Origin: Saturnia japonica
Lineage: Eukaryota > Arthropoda > Insecta > Lepidoptera > Saturniidae
NCBI GenBank assembly: GCA_033032175.1
Contig: CM065318.1
Span: 12,772,001 to 12,836,000, forward strand
Reading direction: 5' to 3'
DNA length: 64,000 bases
A program made the position numbers and the translations under genes. Each line of letters starts with the position of its first letter. Position 1 is the first letter of the stretch. The notes beneath the pieces were generated by a model. That model had not been told where the DNA came from. It was given only the letters and a program-made list of their open reading frames with translations, and made no database searches. This document shows positions 48,641 to 60,140 of the stretch, one piece after another.

Positions 48641-48779
48641 GTTAATGCACTGTGCTTACTTTTCTATATTTAGAAGCGTGTACAACTCATAAAAAATATT
48701 ATTATTATAGCTTATTTTTCCACTTAACAGTTTACTAAAAATGTATAATATTTAGTTGTTATTTATTTCATTGTTTCTC

Positions 48780-49890
48780 TGTTATGTGGCCACTTTTCCA
48801 TGGGGAAAAGCCTCCTCCAACCCTTTCCACCGTTCCCTGTCCTTTCTTTGCTGCCTTGTTTATTATGTCATGTGCCCATCTTTTCCTCTGCCTCCCCAAT
48901 CTTCTTTTGCCTTTTGGGCTCGGCCATTTAGTTGTTTGGTGTGTCCATGTCTTATCTTTGTACCTTGCTAAGTGCCCTGCCCAGTTCCACTTCTGTTTTA
49001 AACTATAAAAAAGTTCATCTGTTAATATAGTTTCATGCGGATGTCTATGTTTCTTGTTTTTGCACTTTCCTCAGTTTCAAGATAACCTTACTATTCTACT
49101 TAATAATAATTACTTCCATTGCATATTGGCAAGATAAAATTTAATTTTTTTCTTTTTCTGTAAATATCCATGTCTAACTAGCGTAAGTTAGGCTTGGAAG
49201 AATGTAGAAATCTATTATAACCTTTTTATCTTTAGGTTATAGTTCCATTTTAAAATTTCTTTTTTGTGCCCAATATTTTCTTTTTGTTATACTTATTCAT
49301 CTGTCTAATTTGTTTTCGTTGCTATTTGCGTTAAAAGACACTAATTCATATGCATATTCTGTTGGGTTTTCCTCTAGTTTGATTGTTCTCTTGTGACTGT
49401 TTGACATAATTTTAATTTTGAATTCATTCATCTGTAGGCCAATTTTTTTGCTTTTAATTTAAACTTTGTAACATTTCCTCTAATTATGTAGCAAATTCGC
49501 TAAAAAGAACTATGTCATCTGCAAACCTTAAATGTTTTAATTTATTATTAAGTATCCATGTCTTTATTTTTCCAATCAATGTTTTTGAAAATGTCTTCGA
49601 GTTCAGCTATGAATAAATTAGGAGATAGCGGATCTCCCTGCCGAACCCCTCTTCCAATTATACACTCTTCCCCTTGTCTTTTCAATTTTACTCTACTTAC
49701 ACTTTTAGAATAAATGTGTTTAATTATTTGTATATATGTTTGGTTTATGAGTGGTGAGTGTACTATGCTATCGAATGCCTTGGAATAGTCCACAAATGCT
49801 ATGTAAAGTGGTTTGTTGAATTCTTTAAATTTCCCTATTATTTTGTTCTATTGTTTGAATGTGGTCAATTGTTAAGTAGTATGGCCGCAA
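48780..49890 (-). pseudogene. RTE-clade LINE reverse transcriptase, decayed
   Basis: Minus-strand order from 49890 leftward: TIDHIQTIEQNNREI, then (after a frameshift) LYIAFVDYSKAFDSI, which is RT motif A. Next comes GVRQGDPLSPNLF, motif B, within the 81-codon frame 49548-49793. After another frameshift KHLRFADDIVLFSE, motif C, has FADD at 49514-49525. The C-terminal region at 49010-48790 reads KWNWAGHLARYKDKTWTH and KGKRRLGRQRKRWAHDI. The C-terminal AGH and GRPRKRW pattern is typical of RTE-type LINEs of butterflies and moths. Stops and frameshifts between motifs show it is dead. The endonuclease part is absent. Confidence 0.88.
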
Positions 49891-50087
49891 GCCCGCTACT
49901 TCTATTGGTTGATTTTTATCCACATAATATATCTGAAATACCGTTCTCTAGACTAAATACACACACTACTTATTTTCAATCGTTCTAACATAATTATACC
50001 TACCCATTAAGTCACCTTACTAAAAAATCAGTGCGAACTTTCTAGACAACCCTAAACCTATTTAAACCGATGGTAGTCGAGTTCAAA
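49891..50087. other. Short non-coding spacer
   Basis: No feature seen between the LINE and the next SINE. Confidence 0.4.
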
Positions 50088-50226
50088 CACCAACGTGTGT
50101 GTTCCGGCAGCTGCATTTGAGAGCCAGCCTTCCACTAGGCTTAGCGTGCTACCATCTTGGGCCACATCGTCACCTAAGATCAGGTGAGATTGTGGCCACA
50201 AAGCTAACCTATAACAATAAAAACAT
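50088..50226 (+). repeat. tRNA-derived SINE family A, 5'-truncated copy
   Basis: GTGTTCCGGCAGCTGCATTT, CTTCCACTAGGCTTAGCGTG, GCCACATCGTCACCTAAGAT and CTAACCTATAACAATAAAAA. Only the 3' half is present. Confidence 0.8.
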
Positions 50227-52119
50227 CCAACGACGCTGGTTCGAACTAGCTTATGCTTTTAGCAAGTAAAGGATATTATTGCGAAATAGATACCTATCCA
50301 CATCTGCATGGCGGTATCAAATGTTAGTGCGCGTCTATTATAGCGAGCGTTAAGGAAATAAGATGTAAGCATTTGATGTCAGCAAAGTTTTAAACAATGA
50401 TATTTTAATAGTTTTTTTAATGTAGTAATTTATTCTTTTCTCGTGTACGGAAAATCATGATGATTGAACTAAATTGTAACTAAAAATAAAAAATAGTTAC
50501 AGAAATGTAATTTTATGAGATTACAAATTATAAATTACAATACATTAAGTAATCTACAAAATACAAATACAGCAGCGGTTGTGCTCGAAGTTCAGTTATT
50601 ATAACTTGTCTTTGTTTCATTTAAAGTGTTGGTATCGTAAATCCTAGATATACATTTATTTATTTTGGCTTCCAATTACATTGAGAATATATTTTCTGAA
50701 CTAAGTAGATGATATTTTAATTTTTATAAGGAGATCGAGCTTAGCTCTGGGTGTTGAAAAAAACACTCATCTAATTTTACTAAGGAAATAAAACCTTATC
50801 TAAATACCAAATTTCATTACCTATAGCAGCATTATCCAAATCGTTATAGCTGATTTCGTTTATATACCTATATCTATATAGGTAAACACGAATTTCTTGC
50901 TAAATAGTCTTAGCATAAGCACTAAGAATTTGTTTAGATTGTGGTATTAGATGGATATGGGCTACAATATTAATGACAGCTTCATCTAATCTTTATTTTT
51001 TTAGCTTCACACAATGTTATAACTATAGTAGGTAAAATGATGCTAATACTTATTTTATTAGTTCATATAATTATATGCAATAAATAAAATAATATAACAC
51101 AAAATGGAATAAACAAATTTAGTTTTACAAATTTATTTGCTCTCTCATATAAAAAAAAACACAGCATGCGATAATCGGTAATAGGTAGGTATAATATCTA
51201 CTAATATTTAATTTCAACTAGGTACCCATATCTTAAAATATATCAGTAGGCAAACTATAATTTACATAATAATTACATTATATTTTGTGTTTCCTTTTCA
51301 AAGTAATATATACTATATATATATAAGTCAAATATTAGAACGACTGAGAAGATAGACACGATGATGTTGATTTATTGGTCATATGAAAATTGATTAATTT
51401 TAGTAAGTAATCGAAAGTGTTTTCATTAAAAAACTAAATGCCACTGGCAGATTTGTGTAATAATACAACTGGGGGACATAAACTTTATTAAAAAAAAAAA
51501 ATGCTTATTGGTGGATATCTCGTTTAACTCTTTTACAGCGTTTTAAAATAAATATATAATATATTTTATAAGGTAACTACTACCTTTTATAATTGACGAA
51601 GTTTCGAATTATGGACAGTGATTTTTATATTTGTTAAATATTCATTGTTTGTTTTATTTGGTTGTATTTATCTACCTATTAGGTACCTGTATTTTTTTAA
51701 TAATATTTGATTAGTAACGTACTTAGATGAAATTATTAATTTCTTGACAAGATAACTTTCATATTATGTACATAGGTAATTACATATATAAATTCCTTCA
51801 TGTACATCTTTAGAAATAAATTTTTACTTCATATTGAGAGCAAAGCTTGTAATAATCGACCGTGAGGATTTACTATGTAAAATCTAAAAAATCTTTAAAA
51901 ATTATGATTTTTTATCTATGTTTGAAGATTCACACATAAGTTACGAAGCGTTTTGTATGTTCCTACTAACATTTCATTGCATTCCCAAAAGTATGAAATG
52001 ACATTCCTAAATAGGTATAGGTTATCTCTAAAACACAAATAAAACATTGCATGTGAGCTACAGTTAACTAATGTAAAAATAAAATTCATTGCCTTTAATT
52101 TGCAATTAAATGTTCGTGA
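50227..52119. other. AT-rich non-coding stretch
   Basis: A possible LINE-like tail at 50740-50900 (CCAAATTTCATTACCTATAG). (TA)n at about 51309-51326. No gene. Confidence 0.4.
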
Positions 52120-52400
52120 CGTTAGCCAGTTGGAGTGTTACCAACGTACGCCGTGTAATTTAGATTGATCGAGTATGAATCGACGAGGGGCGGTGCAATC
52201 AAAATCGTATCAGACCAATGAAATGTCGGCGTTCACTCACAGACGCTTCTTATTGGCCAGTCGTGGGGTTGAGGGGCATAAAGGGCCTTGATACAGCTCT
52301 CGATAAGCGGTAGGCGTCGGATTTTGATTCGATCGATTATCGCCCGTGTTGCCGTTATAACGAAACTTATAGGCGGGACTTTCCCTCATAATGGAGACAC
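52120..52400. promoter_or_regulatory. Unique GC-richer block with a Rel/NF-kB-type site, candidate enhancer
   Basis: A 280-bp block with many CpGs and no repeat partners, inside AT-rich DNA. GGGACTTTCC at 52375-52384 is a perfect consensus kB site. CGATAAGCGG (about 52302) holds a GATA-factor core. No coding frame fits. Assignment as an intronic regulatory element is inference. Confidence 0.3.
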
Positions 52401-53059
52401 CTTTGCATTCTGATCGCTTGTTTACTTGGTTATTCTCTTAGCTATGTTTTTATAAAGTAAAATTTATGCAAAAAGGTATTATTAAGAACAAAACATTTGT
52501 ATCAATAAGTATTTTTTATGAAAAATTATTATTATATTATAAAAAGAGTAGATATCGGACGTGTTTTAAAATATCTACATTCAGTGTTCAACTTAAATGT
52601 AATTTTCATTAAATTTTTATTCTGATATCCTTAACACTAAAATCACTGGTAAAACTTTATGATAAAAAAAATATTAGGTATACTTAACTGTGTATTTTTA
52701 TGTAGGAACAATACCTATAAATTATTTTAGAGTTGTAAAGTTGGAGAGCTAATCTAATTTGCAACGGTTTGAAAGGATTGATTCACTAATCTCCTGATAT
52801 TTATAATCCATTATCAACACTGCCTGGGCATTCGGAATAAGGATTTACGATATACGCGAGGTGCATACACAAAAGAATTAGCTCTCCTAAGCGACATCCA
52901 GTGCCAATAAATATTGTCCCGAGAATAATCGCTTCAGGCGGCAACACTGTAATACCTAAAAATGTATTCCATACAAAGTTCCATAAACTTCCGACGGGTT
53001 CCATAAAGTGAAAATCCATAATACGTATTTAATGTAAGGTTTCGTAGGAAAAGCAATAA
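52401..53059. other. AT-rich non-coding stretch
   Basis: Nothing recognised; a 72-codon minus opening at 52801-53019 has no domain. Confidence 0.4.
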
Positions 53060-53300
53060 TTTGTCTCAATTGGGCACGATTAGATTGGCTCCGTCGGCGA
53101 TTTGACATCGTCGTAAATTACAGTACCTACGTACGACCGAATTGAGTGAGCCGTCAGAGGCGACGTTGCGCGTTCTGTTGTGTGGCCTCTTATAAATGGT
53201 AAGGATATGTAAATAGCGTGAGCGCACGCGGCTCGGCGCACGCGCATCTAATCGCGCGTTTTCCGCCGCGTGCCGGCGAGGACCGCGATTTGTAGAAATC
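53060..53300. promoter_or_regulatory. CpG-dense unique block, candidate regulatory element
   Basis: The most CpG-dense unique sequence in the window, with GCGCACGCGG and GCGCACGCGC words. The 87-codon minus opening at 53066-53329 follows from the low stop density and its Arg/Ala-rich translation is not a recognised protein. Confidence 0.25.
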
Positions 53301-54059
53301 GTTATTGGGGTGATTGCTTTCATTAACAATAGCTTTTGTCCACGGTTTCTTGTAACTCACTTGTTATTTAGTCGCTTAACTGTACTCGGGTTTACTTCGT
53401 GTCTGATAACACATTGACCGTTCCGTGTACGGTGTGAACCACGGTTAGAACTCTCCATTCGGAAACGTGCTCTATCAACAACCGCTTCGATGCACTCTGG
53501 CTGTAAATTAACATCACACCGAATATAAAATCTATCGAATTAAAACAAAAGTCATGTTTATAATAAGGAAGAAGGAAAAGTATTACATTTAACCAATTTG
53601 TCTTTATTATTTGTTAAAGTTTAATTCATATAAAAATAAGATTTTTTTTTATATTTTTAAAGCAAAAGACGAAACCCTTGTATTCCGCAATTACCTCCAT
53701 GGTTAGGTTATTTGGTTTTAGCTGTTGATAAAATTTCTTTTATACCATAACGAAGATTATTTGTTATTATACAGGTATCTGCCTACAAAACTGAATGTTC
53801 AGGAAGATTATACATATTCCCGCCAACAATGTAGACAATGACTCATACTTTGTTAGATTCTTTTCGTATTTTATTATCTGCTACTTTTTTATTACAGTTA
53901 TCTTGCATGTCTCTGCTGTGTTTTTCTATACATATTATCTAGAGTATTACTCACCGCTTTATTAGTTATCGATATTCAATAGTAAATATTATATACCAAA
54001 GATTTTTTCATGGTTTTTAGCTTTAGGCGCTTTGCGAATAGTGCTGCCACCAGACATAT
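53301..54059. other. Non-coding
   Basis: AT-rich apart from about 53380-53480. Nothing recognised. Confidence 0.4.
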
Positions 54060-54320
54060 GTGAGTTAGCTAGGACGTGCGAGAATGCGTCGCGGCAATGT
54101 AAAACGGTCAAAGTTGTTCGATGAGCTTACGCGGTACGTTCAGCTGAGTGGTGCGAGAATACGTAGCGGACTCTTTTCAATGATTGAGACTCAATTTGGC
54201 GGAATCTCTCCGCACGCATTCCTCACTCGCATCTCTCACACACATTCCTCGATCGCGTCTCTCGCACACATTCTACGCTCGCGTCCCTTGCTCATTTCTC
54301 GCTTTGCATGCACAAATATC
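54060..54320. repeat. Low-complexity block with degenerate CTCGC/ACACATTC units
   Basis: From about 54210 to 54300 degenerate units near CTCGCATCTCTCACACACATT repeat about three times. The earlier GTGCGAGAATGCGTCGCG (54076) is roughly inverted to CGCACGCATTCCTCACTCGC (54210). Plus-strand openings at 54084-54323 and 54184-54450 reflect this composition; no domain is seen. Confidence 0.5.
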
Positions 54321-54807
54321 TAGCTCCACTAGCCCTTTTTCACCAGAGCTCAAAATTAAAATAATCTTTGCATCAATAAAAGGCACTTGTAAACATCAAA
54401 ACACTACTGCCGGTTCTCAAAATATCCCAGACATCGAGAAGAGCCGGTAAGAAACTCGATTAGGTTTATCTTTTGTTTTTCCAACTGTACAAGTGTTAAT
54501 ATAATGGGTACAATAATAATAATTTAGTGGATGCATAGAGAGGGAGTCACTGCCGGAGACCACTATAGTCACATACCTATTGATCCACCCTTTAATAACC
54601 TTTTGACAGTAAAACCGGCCTGACATGATCCTCGAACTTGTTGTAAGGCAAATCAGTAATTTGCTTCTGAATCTTATTATAGAACCTAACACTATAATCT
54701 AAAAACTATTATTAGTCTAGCTAAGTCTGAAAGACGGTACGACTAATTTATTTTTATTTTTAGTATAAACATTGTGCTAATCTTTGACATATAAAGTATT
54801 GACAATA
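54321..54807. other. Non-coding
   Basis: A 91-codon minus opening at 54417-54692 shows no recognised domain. Confidence 0.4.
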
Positions 54808-55070
54808 TGTTTAGCTGAAAGCGCACTTGATGTTGACGTTAGTGGAAAGACTGGCTCTGAAGCTGCGGGAACACACTTTTAAGTGCTTGGCGACAGATTT
54901 TCAACTTGAGTATGGTAGCTAGTAAGGCTGTCAGGCATGAGAAAATACTCTACCATCGTGCCAGGTTTTCATCGCTGTGTTTCCTTCACCAAAAGCTCAG
55001 TCTCATTGTAGAGATTTCAACACACCTCGATCGATGCGGTGTCCGAACACGCTGCCACTGAGCCGCTCAA
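54808..55070 (-). repeat. tRNA-derived SINE family A, near-complete copy
   Basis: Minus-strand head GAGCGGCTCAGTGGCAGCG has a good A box. The B box is degenerate. Body words GGTGAAGGAAACACAGCG, GTTGAAAATCTGTCGCC and GAGCCAGTCTTTCC match the family. The 3' terminal part is the most diverged. Confidence 0.8.
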
Positions 55071-57340
55071 AGATATTCGCTTGTTAAGCCTTAGAAGTAC
55101 TTAACAATAATCATTTTATTCCTTGACTAAGTTGTGATAATTATATAGAAAGTTGTAATTAAGAGAACAGGAAATTTAAATAATGTTCAGTATGTATCGA
55201 TTAATTATTTCTAGCCGCCCTCAATTTCGAGTAATTCTCGCTCATCACGTCGAGATGTACCGCTCAAACATAAACGTGGCAATTAATCTCTAAACGGGTG
55301 ACGGAGCCCCAACCCCTTTCCCTTCAACCCCCCACTTCACCCCTCCAGTCCCAGATAACCGGGGGAATGATTAACTGTAGACAGGAAGACGGATTGACAA
55401 ATAGTCGTTTAGGTATTTGCTAATGTTTCCCTCTCATCAATAAACGTTTGATGGGAGAGGAATGGCGTTTTCTCAATTCGTGAAATTTTCATTTACTCAA
55501 CAGTTAATGTATTCCTTGTGTTTATAGATTATAATCATTGGTGTATTTATTAGAATCCGTGCCAGTAGGTGGTGCAGTTTCAGCAATTATTCAAAAACAA
55601 TCCACCTAAATAAAGTTAATAAACCACTAAATTCAAACCAAAACTTCCTAACTGAGAAATAAGTCACCATTTTTTATATATAATCAGACAAGTTAAAATT
55701 ATTATTTAATAACATTAGCTATTTCATTAAAAATAAGAAAAAATGTAAACAATATAATTTTATAACTTTGAAACATTCAAAAATATTCCCATAAAAGTTT
55801 TACCTCTAAAAATTTCCAGTGTAAGTTTGTTCTTTATAAAACGAAAAAACTCCCTAAATTCGCATCATAAACTCTGTTTTGATCTGTTACGTATCTGCAT
55901 CAGCCAGTGTATCCAGGTGCCGAAACACTCACAGGTTAGCGTGACAGCGACGGCAACCGTCGATGGAAGGCGATCTCTTGGTGGCCGCCGTTGTTTTTGA
56001 TTCTACTTTGCTTACCATCAGCCACAATACCACACTTTGCCATCCTAGTTACTATATTATAAAAAAAAACATTAAGTTGAAAATATGGTGGGACATATGA
56101 ACGTAAATATAGGGCAATTTTTTGATGAAAATATGGCGTAAGTTTTATTTACACCACAATAATCAAAATTCAAATATCATTTAGAATTATTTTCAATATT
56201 ATGAAACTGCATTCCATATGAAATTGACATATCTCTTTAATATATAGTACAGACAGAGTAAAAGAAGATTTAAAATTATGTATTGTTAGGGACTCAAAAG
56301 TTTTAAATTGGTAATAAAATAATATTACAGAAGGTTATCTCGCTTTTAACAGTCGAAAAGTCGATAAATTTTAATTTTTAACGGCTACTTTAAATGTCGA
56401 AGAACGGTGTTCAAGTGCTAATTGGTGTGAAGATGATGTCCGAATTCGCTATTGGAAAATAAATCTGTACTTTGCAGACGTAACTTAGTAATTTCGCAAT
56501 GTCCATCATCTCAAGGCTGTAAAGTGGCAGTTCAGAGTGCAAAGTATAAATGAATAGTTCACCTAATAGGAATAGCCCGCGGCATCCATACGAGCGTTAG
56601 CGCTATTTCTAATTTCAATACAAACCTTGTAGAGTTGACTTTGTGCTTGTAGTAAGGAAATTGCTTTAATTTATTAACACGTAAATTGTAGCTGAAATAA
56701 TTATTTTTTAAGTGAAAACTTCTTTTACGGCGTTGAGCGATTTTTGGTAGGGGAAAAACTTATGGGCTCGTGTGAGTATTGCGCTTGCGTTATACTAGCG
56801 ACGCGTAGTATAGCGGGCTGTGTACATATATACGCATATATACACTAATACATTGTGATATAACTTCGACTGTATCATAATAGGCGTGTTTGACTTTTTG
56901 GAAGGGTAAAATATTGTGATTTCGCGTCACCGACATGTTCTTCAATAATTCAAAAATAATTGATTTAAAAATTCAAAATTGAATTTTCGCTTCTTTCCAC
57001 ATTCCTTATGACTGCTTCTTTTTTTTTTTTAAATCAATTTGTCTGTTCATTTCCACTTTACGGAAAACGAGTTTGACACACTGTTTTGTGACAGTAGGTG
57101 TAAATTACACCTTTATCGAACCGTGTTCCCATTTACCAACAACAAGATGAGCTGAAATTTTTTTGTCACAGAATATATCAAATTATCTTTTTATTTATAA
57201 AATATTTCATTATTGGAAAGCTTTCGGTTTAAAATACAAAATAATCGCGGGTGTTTTCGTTTCCATTTTTGGGTTCGTTTAAAAAGTGCCTTTAGTTTTC
57301 ACTATGATTGTAAGAGTCATTTTTGTACCTATATTATATG
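55071..57340. other. Non-coding with two unique GC-richer blocks
   Basis: Blocks at about 55200-55450 and 55890-56050 are unique and less AT-rich. A (T)n tract is at 57010-57030. No gene. Confidence 0.4.
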
Positions 57341-57850
57341 ACTAGCTGTGCACGTGGCTTCGCTCACGTGGACTACAGAATGCCCGCGCGAATCTTGCTC
57401 CCCGCTCCCGGCTATTTTAAAGATAAAAGGGCTTACTGTGGTGTTCCATAGAAGATAGATGTATACTCTCCCGGACTTTTTTGTAGGTATTTTTAATGCC
57501 TAAAATTATATCGTACATTAATTTGCTTTATCTCTTATGGCTTACTCAGCATAAGCCATTTAAACGCCCGAATTGAATCACTATGAGTTTTTTTTATTTG
57601 TACGGAACCCTACTTCTTTTATCTAAAGTAAAAGTAGCCTAAGTTACTCCCTATATTATCAGTTAAAGTCCCGTCAAAATCGGTCCAATTGTTTCGGAGA
57701 TTACCCGGAACAAACAAACAGACAGACAGACAAACAAAAATTAAAAAAAATGGGATTTTTGTAGTCAGTGTCGTATATTCTTTCATATGCATTTAGTAAA
57801 AAACTGTTATTTTGACATTACAAACAGACACTTCAATTTTATTAATTGTA
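57341..57850 (+). repeat. RTE-like dispersed repeat, 510 bp, copy 2
   Basis: Same layout as 31602-32119 from ACTAGCTGTGCACGTGGCTT through ACTACAGAATGCCCGCGCG, the TCAAAATCGGTCC segment, an (ACAG) tract at about 57718 and the final TTTTATTAATTGTA. High similarity over the full length, with small indels. Confidence 0.8.
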
Positions 57851-58634
57851 CAGATAATTTCGACATATCCGTATAATTTTTGTTTAATTTAATAAAAATT
57901 GTGTCTTTGAAAATCAACTAGGTGTTTATTCATTAACTATGTGATTTAGTCGCTCTATCAAATTTTTTTTAATGTCAAAGATATATAATTTACTTTTTGA
58001 TATTTTTATTCAAAAGTGTTAACTCTATAAAAATACAAATTTAATAAGGGCAAGTCGGCTACACGAAATAAATACAAAAATTTTCTATAGCCTAAACAAC
58101 ACTTACCTACAGTCACAATTGATCTATGTAACAATGTTTATTTAAAATGATAATCAGTTGTAACATTCTTGTACCATATTGAAGAAGCATCACACCATCA
58201 TATTTTAACAAGCAAATTACAATAAATCAAGTCCGCATAGTGTGCTAACAACGAATAGAACTACTTCCGCGGCGCGGCGGCCACACGGACAGTTAGCTCT
58301 AAATCCGATCTGCGAACACTGCGTTTGCCTCGTAAAAGCGCGATATAATGCGCTCGCGCAGGTTGTAAATCAACAATCATATATGACGCACTGCGATTTA
58401 ACACTTTCGTAGTTTTGCGATTTTGTGTAATTTTATATTAAATTAGCTAGCCTGGCAGACGTTGTTCTGTCTTTTCCGGTAGTTAGTAATTCGTGCACAA
58501 TGCTGCATATCGGCTCCACTCTTCCTCGTAGTCATCTCGCCCTCCTCCTCAACGAGGTGATGGGGAAACTGTTTCAGGGTGCTTTAATTAATATCTGCTC
58601 CAGATTTCGATATTTTCTTTTTAATGCGATAGTA
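57851..58634. other. Non-coding upstream of the retn exon, unique block 58250-58410
   Basis: AT-rich, then a GC-richer unique block about 620-780 bp before the exon (TTCCGCGGCGCGGCGGCCAC). No additional exon could be found in it. Confidence 0.4.
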
Positions 58635-58769
58635 GACTGCACGATTTGTCGCGACCAATAATTTCTGGGGGGGAGGGTACCAATAGCAACGCGCAATCCT
58701 GTAGCCATACAACCCTTCCCCCCCACCTTCAATCCCTACCAAATATTGACCGTGACAAATCGTGCAGTC
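58635..58769. mobile_element. Small TA-flanked MITE
   Basis: Termini GACTGCACGATTTGTC at 58635-58650 and its reverse complement at 58754-58769, with TA immediately outside both. The interior has G-run and C-run stretches (58667-58680 and 58710-58724). Size 135 bp; non-coding. Suggests a Tc1/mariner-type miniature element. Confidence 0.8.
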
Positions 58770-59030
58770 TAATAACATTTTTAACACTATGTTAGTGCGA
58801 ATACGAGCAATTTTGCTCCTGTATCAGTTTATATTATTTTATAATCTACAATTTTTAAATACAAGTTGCTTCAAATTATATTAATTTATTTTTCAAATAC
58901 ATATATTTATTAAGCTGCAGTTTATTGAAAAATCATTTCAAGTTACAATACAATATTTAAATAAAATCAAACCGTAAGTGAGATGTGATAAGATAGACAT
59001 ATTTCTAAACACACAATCCCATTGTTCCAG

Positions 59031-59214
59031 GTACGCCTATAAACCGGTTACCGATTATGGCTAAGTCGGTGTTAGATTTATACGAGTTGTATAACTTGGT
59101 GATCGCGAGGGGAGGTCTCGTCGAGGTCATCAACAAGAAGTTGTGGCAGGAGATCATCAAGGGCCTCCGATTGCCATCGTCCATCACGTCTGCTGCCTTC
59201 ACATTACGCACACA
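59031..59214 (+). CDS. retained/dead ringer (ARID3) exon, central ARID domain
   Basis: An internal exon of 184 bp: two bases of a split codon, 60 full codons, and two bases of the next. It follows TTGTTCCAG (acceptor) and is followed at 59215 by GTAAGT, a perfect donor. The translation runs from TPINRLPIMAKSVLDLYELY through NLVIARGGLVEVINKKLW and QEIIKGLRLPSSITSAAFTL to RT plus a split Gln codon. This is the ARID core found in Drosophila Retn and vertebrate ARID3 proteins, with essentially no divergence in the conserved helices. The protein is a nuclear DNA-binding transcription factor that binds AT-rich sites and acts in embryonic patterning and neural development. The split Gly codon before TPINR and split Gln after LRT match the exon phases expected if the next exon starts at YMKYLYP. 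Neighbouring exons, including the C-terminal REKLES region, are not in the window. Confidence 0.95.
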
Positions 59215-59310
59215 GTAAGTTATTTTACCATTACTTTGGAATATCTCTGGTTTTTTTTTCTCTTAGGTTTGATTACGTATCATAAGGTCGCATACAGAAA
59301 GGTGAATTAC

Positions 59311-59434
59311 CGCAAACGAAGGCTCTGAGTGGATATGACCGATCAACATTGCACTCTGTGTGGGATAGAATAGCGAACGCGGATGGGTGAGTGCGGTATC
59401 AATCGGTCACGTACACTCGGAGCCTTCGTTCGCG
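59311..59434. repeat. Imperfect long hairpin in the retn intron
   Basis: Arms 59311-59356 and 59389-59434 are about 46 bp, inverted, roughly 80-85 percent complementary by eye (core ACGAAGGCTC-GAGTG and TGACCGAT), with a 32-base loop. The size resembles a pre-miRNA or a foldback MITE. No terminal target duplication was seen. Confidence 0.75.
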
Positions 59435-59639
59435 TTCGTTTGTCCTGTCTGTACTTAGCATAAGATTATTAGATTATTATAATACCAGCTATATAATATC
59501 TTACTAACATGCAAAGGTTTAGGTTTTTAATCACTAAGCTGCGAGTCAGTCGGCTAAAGGTCAATTTTTCAACCAGTAGATAATAATTTTGACGGTTTCA
59601 CTGAAAATGTACAAAACCCGTCAAATTAAAAAAAACCGT

Positions 59640-59690
59640 GTGGTGTCGTGGTACACCAGATAGGAACGAAGTTCCTTATAATAAAATTTT
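59640..59690 (+). repeat. LINE-like scrap
   Basis: CGTGTGGTGTCGTGGTACAC followed by CAGATAGGAACGAAGTTCC resembles a widespread retroelement word of Lepidoptera. No second copy is in the window, so support is limited. Confidence 0.35.
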
Positions 59691-59819
59691 AATTAATTTA
59701 TTATAAATATTAATTATAAAGAAACAGCTCTTTACATGAATAATAATAACAGTCACACGTAGACTATACTATGGACACTGTATAGCCATCATATATAGAC
59801 TGTACATAAAATCAATGGT

Positions 59820-59995
59820 TTTGAAGAGTTCCCTTGTGTATCTTCGAAGTTGAAGATTCAATTCCAATGAAATTAAAATGCCATCGCCCTTGAGATATCC
59901 GCTATCCAATAAAAAAAGAACGATCCAAATTGGTTTATAAACATAAAAGTTATGTTCAGCAAATAAAAAAATTAAATTAGAAACAAAATATTAAT
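59820..59995 (+). repeat. Dispersed repeat with GAGTTCCCTTGTG head, copy 1
   Basis: GAGTTCCCTTGTGTATCTTC, TCAATTCCAATGAAAT, AACGATCCAAATTGGTTTAT and AAAGTTATGTTCAGCAAAT match 62265-62420 in order, with an internal indel. Likely the 3' region of a short retroelement. Confidence 0.65.
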
Positions 59996-60059
59996 ACTAA
60001 AAATTTTATGTTATAAATATTCGAATAAAGTTACCTCAGTACTAATTGAAGTCCGAAGT

Positions 60060-60140
60060 AAAAAAGAGAAATTGCAGGCGAGGCTTCGGCCATAGCAGTC
60101 ACACTTATGACTGCTGGACTACGAGCATGTCTTTAGGACA
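60060..60140 (-). repeat. Fragment of second tRNA-derived SINE-like family
   Basis: On the minus strand TGCTCGTAGTCCAGCAGTCA and GCTATGGCCGAAGCCTCGCC match the head at 47180-47235. The B-box half is deleted or diverged. Confidence 0.6.

Noticed and set aside
52460..52485. Possible upstream retn exon end (KFMQKG reading at ATTTATGCAAAAAGGTATT)
   Set aside because: The few residues resemble the expected FMQKRG but upstream codons do not match the ARID start and the GG/GT context gives the wrong split codon. Coincidence.
54084..54450. Two plus-strand openings of 79 and 88 codons
   Set aside because: They read through degenerate CTCGC/ACACATTC units, giving SLTHIPRSRL-like repeats in translation; low-complexity artefacts.
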